DNA from: Butyrivibrio hungatei NK4A153 | Lineage (GTDB): Bacteria; Bacillota; Clostridia; Lachnospirales; Lachnospiraceae | DNA length: 64,000 nt | NCBI RefSeq assembly: GCF_000424465.1 | Contig: NZ_AUJY01000001.1 | Span: forward strand, 165,588-229,587 | Direction of reading: 5' to 3' | Shown: piece after piece, positions 34,805 through 42,772 of the stretch | Layout: each line of letters begins with the position of its first letter | How positions within the stretch are numbered: the stretch's first letter is position 1 | The notes under the pieces: model-generated | Databases searched by the model: none | The model's input: the letters and a program-made list of their open reading frames with translations, nothing else | What the model was told of the DNA's origin: nothing | Translations under genes and position numbers: made by a program

Positions 34805-35764
34805 ATGAAAAGTAATTACAACGGACTTATAAATATCTATAAAGAACCCGGATTTACTTCAAATGACGTGGTTGCAAAGTTAAGAGGAATACTTAAGCAA
34901 AAAAAGATCGGCCATACGGGGACTCTTGATCCTGATGCGGTGGGCGTTCTTGTTGTATGCCTCGGAACGGGCACCAAGCTTGTCGAGATGCTTACAGATC
35001 ATGACAAGGAGTACATTGCCGTCTGCAGGCTCGGAGTAACCACTGATACCCAGGATATGTCAGGGAACATCTTGGAGACATTGGACGTCAAAGTTACAAA
35101 AGAAAAGGTACACGAAGCGGTGCAAGCATTTATCGGCGATTACGATCAGATTCCCCCCATGTATTCCGCTATCAAGAAAGACGGAAGAAAGCTTTATGAG
35201 CTTGCGAGAGAAGGCATTGAGGTTGAACGTAAACCTAGAAAAGTCCACATATCCGCGATATCGGTTCTTGATGATTCGCATATTGATTCGGACGGCCTTT
35301 TCACAATAGAAGTTAAGTGCAGCAAGGGAACATATATAAGGACTCTTTGCCATGACATCGGCCTCAGACTCGGATGCGGTGCGGCAATGCAGCATCTTAC
35401 AAGAACGAGAGTAGGAGCATTTACTCTTGATACCGCTGTGACCCTTTCTCAGATTGAGAATATGAGGGATGCGGGAACGCTTCCCGAGATCATACAGTCG
35501 CCTGAATATATTTTCAGGGATCTTGATAAAATACATGTGAAAAACGCCGCCAGAACGCTTTTAGAGAACGGAAACAGCTTCAGGAGGAATAATATCGTAA
35601 ATGAAGATCCCGAGGGCGTAAATGACAAGGAATTTGAAAAAGAGATGTTTTCCGAGGGCAATAAGTTCAGAGTATATTCGGAGGATGATGTTTTCTTTGG
35701 GATATATACATTCAGTGCCAAGACGGGTATGTTTAACGTAGATAAATTCTTTTTTGAAAAATAA
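34805..35764 (+). CDS. truB: tRNA pseudouridine(55) synthase
   Basis: A 319-residue enzyme that makes pseudouridine 55 in the T-loop of tRNA. GLINIYKEPGFTSNDVV begins the protein and KKIGHTGTLDPDAVGVLVV carries the catalytic Asp (about residue 43). DQIPPMYSAIKKDGRKLYELAREG and CSKGTYIRTLCHDIG are further family blocks; the C-terminus is PUA-like. ATG 34805 with GGGAGA upstream is preferred over a GTG-type extension at 34787, which would start within the terminator. Confidence 0.96.
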   Translation: MKSNYNGLINIYKEPGFTSNDVVAKLRGILKQKKIGHTGTLDPDAVGVLVVCLGTGTKLVEMLTDHDKEYIAVCRLGVTTDTQDMSGNILETLDVKVTKEKVHEAVQAFIGDYDQIPPMYSAIKKDGRKLYELAREGIEVERKPRKVHISAISVLDDSHIDSDGLFTIEVKCSKGTYIRTLCHDIGLRLGCGAAMQHLTRTRVGAFTLDTAVTLSQIENMRDAGTLPEIIQSPEYIFRDLDKIHVKNAARTLLENGNSFRRNNIVNEDPEGVNDKEFEKEMFSEGNKFRVYSEDDVFFGIYTFSAKTGMFNVDKFFFEK

Positions 35765-35786
35765 TCGGAACGGATATCGGATCGAA

Positions 35787-36701
35787 ATGAAGATAATAAC
35801 TGAACTTGATAAATTGAATATCCGCGAAAAAACTGCGGTAGCAATAGGAAAATTTGACGGTATACATGTGGGACATAAGGAACTTCTTTCCAGGATTCTT
35901 GAAAAGAAGAAGGATGGACTTAAGGCAACTGTGTTTACGTTCGATCCTTCTCCTGAGGAGTTTTTTGTAGGACACTCCGTACCGCAGCTTTTTACACGTG
36001 AAGAAAAGCTTAAGGCGTTTCAGGAGCTTGGAGTGGACATCCTTGTGATGTTTCCGCTAAATGATGCGACTGCTGCGACGGATCCTGAGGAGTTTGTCAG
36101 AAGAATACTTGTGGATGAACTTAATGCCGGTTTTATCGCGGCGGGAAGTGATGTTTCTTTTGGCAATAAGGGAAAAGGCGACAGTAAGCTCCTTGAGCGA
36201 CTTGGAAAAGAGCTTTCGTATGAACTTTGCATTATCGATAAGGTGAAGGTCGACGGCGAAGAAGTGAGCTCTACAAGAGTCAGAAATGCCGTATCTGACG
36301 GGGATATGGATCTCACCGAAAGGCTTCTTGGAACGAAGTATTCGATTTCCGGAATCGTTGAACACGGAAATCATCTGGGACATACGATTGGCGTGCCTAC
36401 GGTGAATATCCTTCCTCCTTCAATGAAACTTCTTCCTCCCTACGGAGTGTATTCAAGTACGGTCAAGATAGGGAAGAATGAGTTCAAAGGAATGACAAAT
36501 ATAGGGCGCAAGCCAACGGTTTCGGAAAAAGAAAAGGTTGGCGTCGAGACATATATATATGATTTTGACCGCGATGTGTACGGGGAATATATAGAAGTTG
36601 TGCTCCACAGCTTTGTAAGACCCGAGATAAAGTTTGAAAATATGGAGCAGCTGAAATTACAGATTCAGCAAGATATAAAAAATGCAGTGAGGAGTTTTTA
36701 A
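35787..36701 (+). CDS. ribF: Bifunctional riboflavin kinase / FAD synthetase
   Basis: A 304-residue enzyme that turns riboflavin into FMN then FAD. The N-terminal FMN adenylyltransferase has GKFDGIHVGHKELL (HxGH-type nucleotidyltransferase motif, about residues 20-33) and VSSTRVRNAVSDGDM (about 160-174, the ISSTxI-like motif). The C-terminal kinase has GHTIGVPTVNI and GMTNIGRKPT. Start ATG 35787 follows truB by 22 bp. The truB-ribF pair is conserved in Firmicutes. Confidence 0.95.
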   Translation: MKIITELDKLNIREKTAVAIGKFDGIHVGHKELLSRILEKKKDGLKATVFTFDPSPEEFFVGHSVPQLFTREEKLKAFQELGVDILVMFPLNDATAATDPEEFVRRILVDELNAGFIAAGSDVSFGNKGKGDSKLLERLGKELSYELCIIDKVKVDGEEVSSTRVRNAVSDGDMDLTERLLGTKYSISGIVEHGNHLGHTIGVPTVNILPPSMKLLPPYGVYSSTVKIGKNEFKGMTNIGRKPTVSEKEKVGVETYIYDFDRDVYGEYIEVVLHSFVRPEIKFENMEQLKLQIQQDIKNAVRSF

Positions 36702-38261
36702 GTGAGTATTTTAAATGTTGAGCATCTCACACATGGCTTCGGAGACAGAGCCATTTTTGATGATGTGTCTTTCAGATTGTTAAAGGGTGAGCACATTGGA
36801 CTTGTCGGAGCAAACGGCGAGGGAAAGTCCACCTTTATGAATATTATTATCGGAAAACTTATGCCTGATGCCGGAAAGATAGATTGGGCAAAAAATGTGA
36901 AAGTAGGTTATCTTGACCAGCACGCGGAGCTAAAGCAGGGAATGACCATACGCGACGTTCTCGCTTCCGCATATGAGCCGCTTTATGAGATGGAGCGCAG
37001 AATGAATGAGATCTGCGATGCAATGGCTGAAGCGGATGAAAAGACACTTGAAGAGTATATGGAAGAGCTTGGAACAATTCAGGATCTTCTTACAAATCAT
37101 GATTTTTACCTGATAGATTCCAAGATAGAAGAGGTATCAAGGGCACTGGGCTTTCTTGACCTTGGCCTTGACAGGGATGTAACGGAACTTTCGGGAGGAC
37201 AGAGGACAAAGATTCTTCTTGCCAAGCTCCTTCTTGAAAAGCCCGATATTCTTCTTCTTGACGAGCCTACGAACTATCTTGATGCGGAGCACATCGTATG
37301 GCTTACAAGATATCTTCAGGATTATGAGAACGCTTTTATCCTCATATCCCATGACATACCGTTCCTTAACAGCGTGGTAAACATCATTTACCACATGGAC
37401 GGTCAGACACATTCTCTTGACAGATACGTGGGCGATTACGACAAGTTCATGGAAGTCTATGAGATGAAAAAAGCTCAGAGAGAAGCTGCATATAACAGAC
37501 AGCAGCAGGAGATTGCCGACCTCAAGGACTTTGTTGCGAGAAACAAAGCAAGAGTCGCTACCAGAAATATGGCGATGGCAAGGCAGAAGAAGCTCGATAA
37601 TATGGATATAATCGAGATGGTAAAAGAAAAGCCGAAGCCTGAGTTTAATTTCAAGGTTGCAAGGACTCCGGGTAAAGTTATATTTGAGACAAAAGACCTT
37701 GTTATAGGCTATGACGATCCTCTTTCATCGCCTCTTAACATAACTATGGAGCGCAATTCAAAGATTGTTCTTACGGGTGCAAACGGAATCGGAAAGACAA
37801 CTCTTTTAAAGAGTATTCTCGGTCTTATTCCTGCGCTTGAAGGCTCCGTAGAACTTGGAGAAAACGTTGAGATAGGCTATTTTGAGCAGGAGATGTCACC
37901 TGATATCGAAACTACATGTATGCAGGAAATCTGGAACGAATTTCCGGGATTTTCGCAGTATGAGGTTCGCTCGGCTCTTGCAAAATGCGGACTTACGACC
38001 AAGCACATAGAAAGCAAGTGTAAGGTGCTTTCCGGAGGAGAGCAGGCGAAAGTAAGACTTTGTAAGCTCATAAACAGGGAATCAAATCTTCTTGTTCTTG
38101 ATGAGCCTACGAACCATCTTGACGTTGATGCAAAGACAGAGCTTAAGAGAGCACTTTCGGAGTACAAGGGCAGCATTCTGATGGTATGCCATGAGCCTGA
38201 TTTTTACGATGGGCTTGCCACGGAGGTTTTAGACTGTTCAAAGTGGACAACTCGTCTGTAA
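36702..38261 (+). CDS. ABC-F family ATPase (ribosome-associated)
   Basis: A 519-residue protein with two ABC domains and no membrane segment. Domain 1: Walker A GANGEGKST (about residue 36), signature LSGGQRTK, Walker B ILLLDEPTNYLD. A linker of about 80 residues, Lys/Gln/Arg-rich (YNRQQQEIADLKDFVARNKA), is the P-site tRNA interaction motif region. Domain 2: GANGIGKTT, LSGGEQAKVRL, LLVLDEPTNHLD. ABC-F proteins act on the ribosome in translation control or drug resistance; the short linker and YbiT-like form favour a housekeeping role. Start is GTG 36702, 1 bp beyond the ribF stop, with GAGGAG upstream. Confidence 0.93.
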   Translation: MSILNVEHLTHGFGDRAIFDDVSFRLLKGEHIGLVGANGEGKSTFMNIIIGKLMPDAGKIDWAKNVKVGYLDQHAELKQGMTIRDVLASAYEPLYEMERRMNEICDAMAEADEKTLEEYMEELGTIQDLLTNHDFYLIDSKIEEVSRALGFLDLGLDRDVTELSGGQRTKILLAKLLLEKPDILLLDEPTNYLDAEHIVWLTRYLQDYENAFILISHDIPFLNSVVNIIYHMDGQTHSLDRYVGDYDKFMEVYEMKKAQREAAYNRQQQEIADLKDFVARNKARVATRNMAMARQKKLDNMDIIEMVKEKPKPEFNFKVARTPGKVIFETKDLVIGYDDPLSSPLNITMERNSKIVLTGANGIGKTTLLKSILGLIPALEGSVELGENVEIGYFEQEMSPDIETTCMQEIWNEFPGFSQYEVRSALAKCGLTTKHIESKCKVLSGGEQAKVRLCKLINRESNLLVLDEPTNHLDVDAKTELKRALSEYKGSILMVCHEPDFYDGLATEVLDCSKWTTRL

Positions 38262-38273
38262 TCCGATAATGAC

Positions 38274-38302
38274 TTTACATAAAAGAATATATATGCTAAT
38301 AT
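38274..38302 (+). promoter_or_regulatory. Promoter of rpsO
   Basis: TTTACA (38274-38279), 17-bp spacer, TAATAT (38297-38302). Predicted start about 38309. Confidence 0.82.
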
Positions 38303-38421
38303 AACTTAGTTGCCTACCAATCTTAGGCACATCAACAGAACTACCTATACTCGGATATGGGATACTCCAACCCTTGTCTGTGTATCGGGCGGATTCATAA
38401 AATATTTTAAGGAGTGAAAAA
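38303..38421 (+). promoter_or_regulatory. Structured 5' leader of rpsO, candidate S15 autoregulatory element
   Basis: About 113 nt of untranslated RNA with TGCCTA/TAGGCA (38311-38316, 38324-38329) and CCTATA/TATGGG (separated by a 6-nt loop) stems, and AAGGAG before the ATG. S15 represses its own synthesis through leader structures in several phyla, but the structure differs between lineages; I cannot match this one to a described type. Confidence 0.45.
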
Positions 38422-38688
38422 ATGATCACAAAAGAGAAGAAAACAGAAGTTATCAACAAGTTTGCGAGAAAAGCCGGAGATACAGGTTCACCGGAAGTTC
38501 AGGTTGCAATTCTTACAGAGAGAATTCAGGAGCTCAACGCTCACCTTCAGAAGAACCCTAAGGATCACCACTCAAGAAGAGGTCTTCTTAAGATGGTTGG
38601 TCAGAGACGTAGCCTTCTTGGATACCTTAAGAAGAAGGACATCGAAGCTTACCGTAAGCTTATCGCAGATCTTGGTTTGAGAAAGTAA
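38422..38688 (+). CDS. rpsO: 30S ribosomal protein S15
   Basis: An 88-residue primary 16S rRNA-binding protein. [20 protein letters not shown], then [21 protein letters not shown] and [20 protein letters not shown] are the invariant S15 blocks, including the His-His-Ser-Arg-Arg rRNA contact. Full length. It has its own promoter and terminator and lies before pnp, the standard order. Confidence 0.98.
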   Translation: MITKEKKTEVINKFARKAGDTGSPEVQVAILTERIQELNAHLQKNPKDHHSRRGLLKMVGQRRSLLGYLKKKDIEAYRKLIADLGLRK

Positions 38689-38701
38689 TCTGTAAAACAG
38701 A

Positions 38702-38745
38702 AAGGCGGGATGAGGCTGATGCAAATCGGCTTATTCCGTCTTTAT
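38702..38745 (+). terminator. Terminator after rpsO
   Basis: AAGGCGGGATGAGGCTGAT and ATCGGCTTATTCCGTCTT form a long stem with a 4-nt loop and G-T pairs, followed by a short T-rich run. It may allow some read-through into pnp. Confidence 0.8.
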
Positions 38746-38766
38746 TAATGTTTGGTACATGCGTTG

Positions 38767-38855
38767 TAATATGATCTAGGGCTTTCAAAGTTATAATATA
38801 CGGTTCGATTCTTGCGAGGCGCATATTATGACCTTGAAACCCACGTATCATATTA
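38767..38855 (+). promoter_or_regulatory. Long stem-loop in the pnp leader
   Basis: Nested arms: TAATATGAT (38767) with ATCATATTA (38847), GGG-TTTCAA with TTGAAA-CCC, ATAATAT (38793) with ATATTAT (38823), then a 6-7 bp inner stem. The result is an 89-nt, mostly paired hairpin ending 28 bp before the pnp start. In E. coli a long leader hairpin is cut by RNase III and mediates PNPase autocontrol; a similar function is inferred here. Confidence 0.55.
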
Positions 38856-38883
38856 TTATTTAATGTGAGTGAAGGAGATTAAA

Positions 38884-40971
38884 ATGGTTAAGACTTACAC
38901 AATGGATCTTGCCGGACGTACTCTTAAAGTAGAGATCGGCAAAGTAGGTAAACAAGCTAATGGATGCGCATTTATGCAGTATGGTGACACAACAGTTCTT
39001 TGTACAGCTACAGCATCTGCAAAGCCCAGAGAAGGAATCGATTTCTTCCCTCTGAGTGTTGAATACAGTGAGAAATTCTATGCAGTGGGCAAGTTCCCCG
39101 GCGGATATAACAAGAGAGAGGGTAAGCCTTCTGAGAATGCTATCCTTACAAGCCGTGTTATCGACCGTCCTATGCGTCCTCTTTTCCCTAAGGATTACAG
39201 AAACGACGTTACGATCGAGACTATGGTAATGGCAGTTGACAATCAGTGCAGACCTGAGCTTGTAGCTATGCTCGGTGCATCTGTATCTGTATCAATTTCG
39301 GATATTCCTTTCGACGGCCCTTGTGCTATGACGCAGGTTGGTATGGTTGACGGTGAGCTTATCATCAACCCTACACAGGAGCAGTGGAATACAGGTGATC
39401 TTAAGCTTACTGTTGCATCAGTAGGACAGAAGGTTATCATGATCGAGGCCGGAGCAAACGAGATTCCTGAAGAGAAGATGAAGGAAGCCATCTACAAGGC
39501 TCATGATGTAAACCTTCAGATTATCGAATTCTTCAAGGGAATCGTAGCAGAGATCGGTAAGCCCAAGCATGAGTATACAAGCTGTGCTGTTCCCGAAGAG
39601 CTCTTTGCCGCAATCAAAGAGGTTGTTCCTCCCGAGGAGATGGAAAAGGCTGTATTTACAGACGATAAGCAGACAAGAGAGAACAATATCGCAGAGATTA
39701 CAGATAAGCTTACAGAGAAGTTTGCAGAGAACGAAGAATGGCTTGCAATTCTCGGTGAGGCTATTTACCAGTATGAGAAGAAGACAGTTCGTAAGATGAT
39801 CCTTAAGGATCACAAGAGACCTGACGGACGTGATATCAAGCAGATCAGACCTCTTGCAGCTGAGGTTGACATCATTCCCAGGGTACACGGAAGTGCTATG
39901 TTCACTCGTGGACAGACACAGATCTGTGACGTTACAACACTTGCACCTCTTTCAGAGGCACAGAAGGTTGAGGGACTTGATGAGTTCGCTTCAGATAAGA
40001 GATATGTACACCAGTACAATTTCCCTGCTTATTCAGTAGGTGAGACAAAGGTTTCAAGAGGACCCGGACGTAGAGAGATCGGACACGGTGCACTTGCAGA
40101 GAGAGCACTTCTTCCCGTTCTTCCAAGTCCTGAAGAGTTCCCTTATGCAATCCGTTGCGTATCAGAGACATTTGAGTCAAACGGATCTACATCAATGGCT
40201 TCAACTTGCGCATCATGTATGTCACTTATGGCTGCAGGTGTTCCCATCAAGAAGATGGTTGCAGGTATCAGTTGCGGTCTTGTAACAGGCGATACAGACG
40301 ATGATTTCATCGTACTTACAGATATCCAGGGACTTGAAGACTTCTTCGGAGATATGGACTTCAAGGTAACAGGTACAAAAGACGGTATCACAGCTATCCA
40401 GATGGATATCAAGATTCACGGTCTTACAAAGCCTATCGTTGAGACAGCTATCGAGCAGTGCCGCGAGGCAAGATTCTTCATCATGGACGAGTGCATGAGC
40501 AAGGCTATTGCTGAGCCTCGTAAGGAAGTATCAAAGTATGCTCCCAAGATCGTATCTATTCAGATCGATCCCGAGAAGATCGGTGATGTTGTCGGACAGA
40601 GAGGAAAGACAATCAACGAGATCATCGCTCGTACAGGCGTTAAGATCGATATTACCGATGACGGTAAGGTTTCTGTATGCGGAGAGGATCAGGAGAAGCT
40701 TCAGCAGGCAATCGATATGGTAAATATCATTGTTACTGACTTCGAGAAAGGCCAGACCTTTACAGGAAAGGTAATCAGCATTAAAGAGTTTGGTGCATTC
40801 GTTGAGTTCGCTCCCGGAAAAGAGGGTATGGTCCATATCAGCAAGATTTCAAAGGAGAGAATCGACCGCGTAGAGGATGTTCTTACACTTGGTGATACAG
40901 TTAAGGTTGTATGCCTTGGCAAGGATAAGATGGGAAGAATCAGCTTCTCGATCAAGGACGCTAAAGACTGA
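38884..40971 (+). CDS. pnp: Polyribonucleotide nucleotidyltransferase (PNPase)
   Basis: A 695-residue phosphorolytic 3'-5' exoribonuclease. Two RNase PH domains (first with GGYNKREGKPSENAILTSRV; second with HGSAMFTRGQTQICDVTTLA and KVSRGPGRREIGHGALAERA), a KH domain (GDVVGQRGKTINEIIARTGV, about 565) and a C-terminal S1 domain (TFTGKVISIKEFGAFVEFAP, about 625) are present in order. ATG 38884, with GAAGGAGA at ideal spacing, is preferred to an in-frame start at 38869. It degrades mRNA and may join a degradosome. Confidence 0.97.
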   Translation: MVKTYTMDLAGRTLKVEIGKVGKQANGCAFMQYGDTTVLCTATASAKPREGIDFFPLSVEYSEKFYAVGKFPGGYNKREGKPSENAILTSRVIDRPMRPLFPKDYRNDVTIETMVMAVDNQCRPELVAMLGASVSVSISDIPFDGPCAMTQVGMVDGELIINPTQEQWNTGDLKLTVASVGQKVIMIEAGANEIPEEKMKEAIYKAHDVNLQIIEFFKGIVAEIGKPKHEYTSCAVPEELFAAIKEVVPPEEMEKAVFTDDKQTRENNIAEITDKLTEKFAENEEWLAILGEAIYQYEKKTVRKMILKDHKRPDGRDIKQIRPLAAEVDIIPRVHGSAMFTRGQTQICDVTTLAPLSEAQKVEGLDEFASDKRYVHQYNFPAYSVGETKVSRGPGRREIGHGALAERALLPVLPSPEEFPYAIRCVSETFESNGSTSMASTCASCMSLMAAGVPIKKMVAGISCGLVTGDTDDDFIVLTDIQGLEDFFGDMDFKVTGTKDGITAIQMDIKIHGLTKPIVETAIEQCREARFFIMDECMSKAIAEPRKEVSKYAPKIVSIQIDPEKIGDVVGQRGKTINEIIARTGVKIDITDDGKVSVCGEDQEKLQQAIDMVNIIVTDFEKGQTFTGKVISIKEFGAFVEFAPGKEGMVHISKISKERIDRVEDVLTLGDTVKVVCLGKDKMGRISFSIKDAKD

Positions 40972-40975
40972 ACAC

Positions 40976-41118
40976 TTGACAAGGTATTATCGAGTCTAGT
41001 GTGAAGCTTGTTCTGGCGAGCACTTCGTGCGAGAGCAGAACCTCCTTATGTCCTTGTAAAAAGAAACTATAGAATAAACAGATTTATGAGGTCGGGATGT
41101 TAATTCATGCCGACCTCA
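40976..41118 (+). other. Structured intergenic element between pnp and prfC
   Basis: ACAAGG (40979-40984) and CCTTGT (41052-41057) could enclose an inner hairpin GTTCT...AGAAC (41010-41041) with a GAGCAC-TTC-GTGC-type tip. A separate perfect hairpin, TGAGGTCGG (41087-41095) with CCGACCTCA (41110-41118), follows. None ends in a T run, so these do not look like plain terminators; they may regulate or stabilise the prfC transcript. Confidence 0.4.
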
Positions 41119-41136
41119 TGTTGAGTAGAGGAAAAG

Positions 41137-42741
41137 ATGAGCAATACAAAAGAAACAATCAATGAGATAAACAAGAGACGTACATTTGCGATTATTTCTC
41201 ACCCTGACGCAGGTAAGACAACACTTACGGAGAAATTCCTTCTCTACGGTGGTGCGATCAATATGGCGGGAAGCGTTAAGGGAAAAGCAACTGCCAGACA
41301 TGCCGTATCTGACTGGATGGAAATCGAGAAACAGCGTGGTATTTCTGTTACTTCTTCCGTACTTCAGTTTAATTATGAGGGATGTTGCATAAACATTCTT
41401 GATACACCGGGCCACCAGGATTTCTCTGAGGATACATACAGAACACTTATGGCTGCGGATTCTGCTGTCATGGTAATTGATGCAAGTAAGGGCGTTGAGG
41501 CACAGACAAGAAAACTCTTCAAAGTCTGCGCTATGAGCCATATTCCGATCTTTACTTTTATCAACAAGCTTGACCGTGATGCAATGGATACATTCGATCT
41601 TCTCGATGATATCGAGAATAACCTTGGAATCGCAACTTGCCCTATGAACTGGCCAATCGGTTCAGGTAAGAACTTCAAGGGAATATATGACAGAAGAGAA
41701 GGACATATCGTTACTTTCTCAGATACCCAGAAGGGTACCAAAGAAGGCAAGGAGACAATTATAGATCTTACCGATAAGGCAGGAATAGAATCACTTGTCG
41801 GAAACGATGCATTTGAGAAACTTCAGGGTGAGATTGAGCTTTTGGATGGGGCAGGAGCTGAATATGACCTTGAGAGAGTCAGAAAGGGAGAACTTACCCC
41901 CGTATTCTTCGGATCTGCTCTTCAGAACTTCGGTGTTGAACTCTTTTTGCATCATTTCCTTAAGATGGCTACTCCTCCTATGGGACGTTCGTCTGCAGAC
42001 GGCGAAATGATCGATCCGCTTGAAAGAGACTTTACTGCATTTGTATTTAAGATTCAGGCCAATATGAATAAAGCTCACAGAGACAGAGTGGCATTTATGA
42101 GAATCTGTTCGGGAAGATATGATGCAAATAAGGAAGTTAAGCATGTCCAGAGTGGAAAGGTTATGCGCCTTTCACAGCCTCAGCAGCTTATGGCTGACGA
42201 GAGAAAAATTCTTAGCGAGGCATATGCCGGAGATATCATGGGCGTATTCGATCCGGGTATATTTGCTATCGGAGATACTGTTTGCATGCCTAAGGATAAT
42301 GTTGTTTATCAGGGTATCCCAACATTCGCTCCGGAACATTTTGCACGAGTTCGTCAGGTCGACACAATGAAACGTAAACAATTTGTTAAAGGAATTTCAC
42401 AAATTGCTCAAGAGGGTGCAATCCAGATATTTCAAGAGTTTAACACGGGTTTGGAAGAAATAATTGTTGGAGTTGTAGGAATTCTTCAATTTGATGTCTT
42501 GAAATTTAGGTTACAAAGCGAGTACAATGTAGATATCATTCTAGAAAATCTTCCATACGAACACATCAGATGGGTGGACAACGATAACATAGATATGGCC
42601 TCTATTATCGGCACTTCTGACATGAAAAAGATAAAAGATATGCATGACAGACCACTCCTTTTATTTGTTAACGAATGGAGTGTTGGAATGACAATGGAAA
42701 GAAATGAGGGATTAAAACTTTCAGAATTTAAGAGAAACTAA
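41137..42741 (+). CDS. prfC: Peptide chain release factor 3
   Basis: A 534-residue translational GTPase that recycles RF1 and RF2 after peptide release. G domain: SHPDAGKTTLTEKFLLYGGA (G1, about residue 19), DTPGHQDFSEDTYRTL (G3), FINKLDRD (G4). The family-specific region ITFxNKxDR-WPIGSGKNFKGIYDRR and C-terminal VVGILQFDVLKFRLQSEY are present. Full length. Glutamine codons are almost only CAG up to about 42360 and mostly CAA after that, an abrupt change within the gene (see findings). Confidence 0.95.
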   Translation: MSNTKETINEINKRRTFAIISHPDAGKTTLTEKFLLYGGAINMAGSVKGKATARHAVSDWMEIEKQRGISVTSSVLQFNYEGCCINILDTPGHQDFSEDTYRTLMAADSAVMVIDASKGVEAQTRKLFKVCAMSHIPIFTFINKLDRDAMDTFDLLDDIENNLGIATCPMNWPIGSGKNFKGIYDRREGHIVTFSDTQKGTKEGKETIIDLTDKAGIESLVGNDAFEKLQGEIELLDGAGAEYDLERVRKGELTPVFFGSALQNFGVELFLHHFLKMATPPMGRSSADGEMIDPLERDFTAFVFKIQANMNKAHRDRVAFMRICSGRYDANKEVKHVQSGKVMRLSQPQQLMADERKILSEAYAGDIMGVFDPGIFAIGDTVCMPKDNVVYQGIPTFAPEHFARVRQVDTMKRKQFVKGISQIAQEGAIQIFQEFNTGLEEIIVGVVGILQFDVLKFRLQSEYNVDIILENLPYEHIRWVDNDNIDMASIIGTSDMKKIKDMHDRPLLLFVNEWSVGMTMERNEGLKLSEFKRN

Positions 42742-42772
42742 GTAGTACAAGCAACGCAACGGGGGTAATTTA

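Noticed and set aside
40976-41003. TTGACA at 40976 as a promoter for prfC
   Set aside because: No acceptable -10 hexamer at 16-18 bp; the bases appear to be part of a stem instead.
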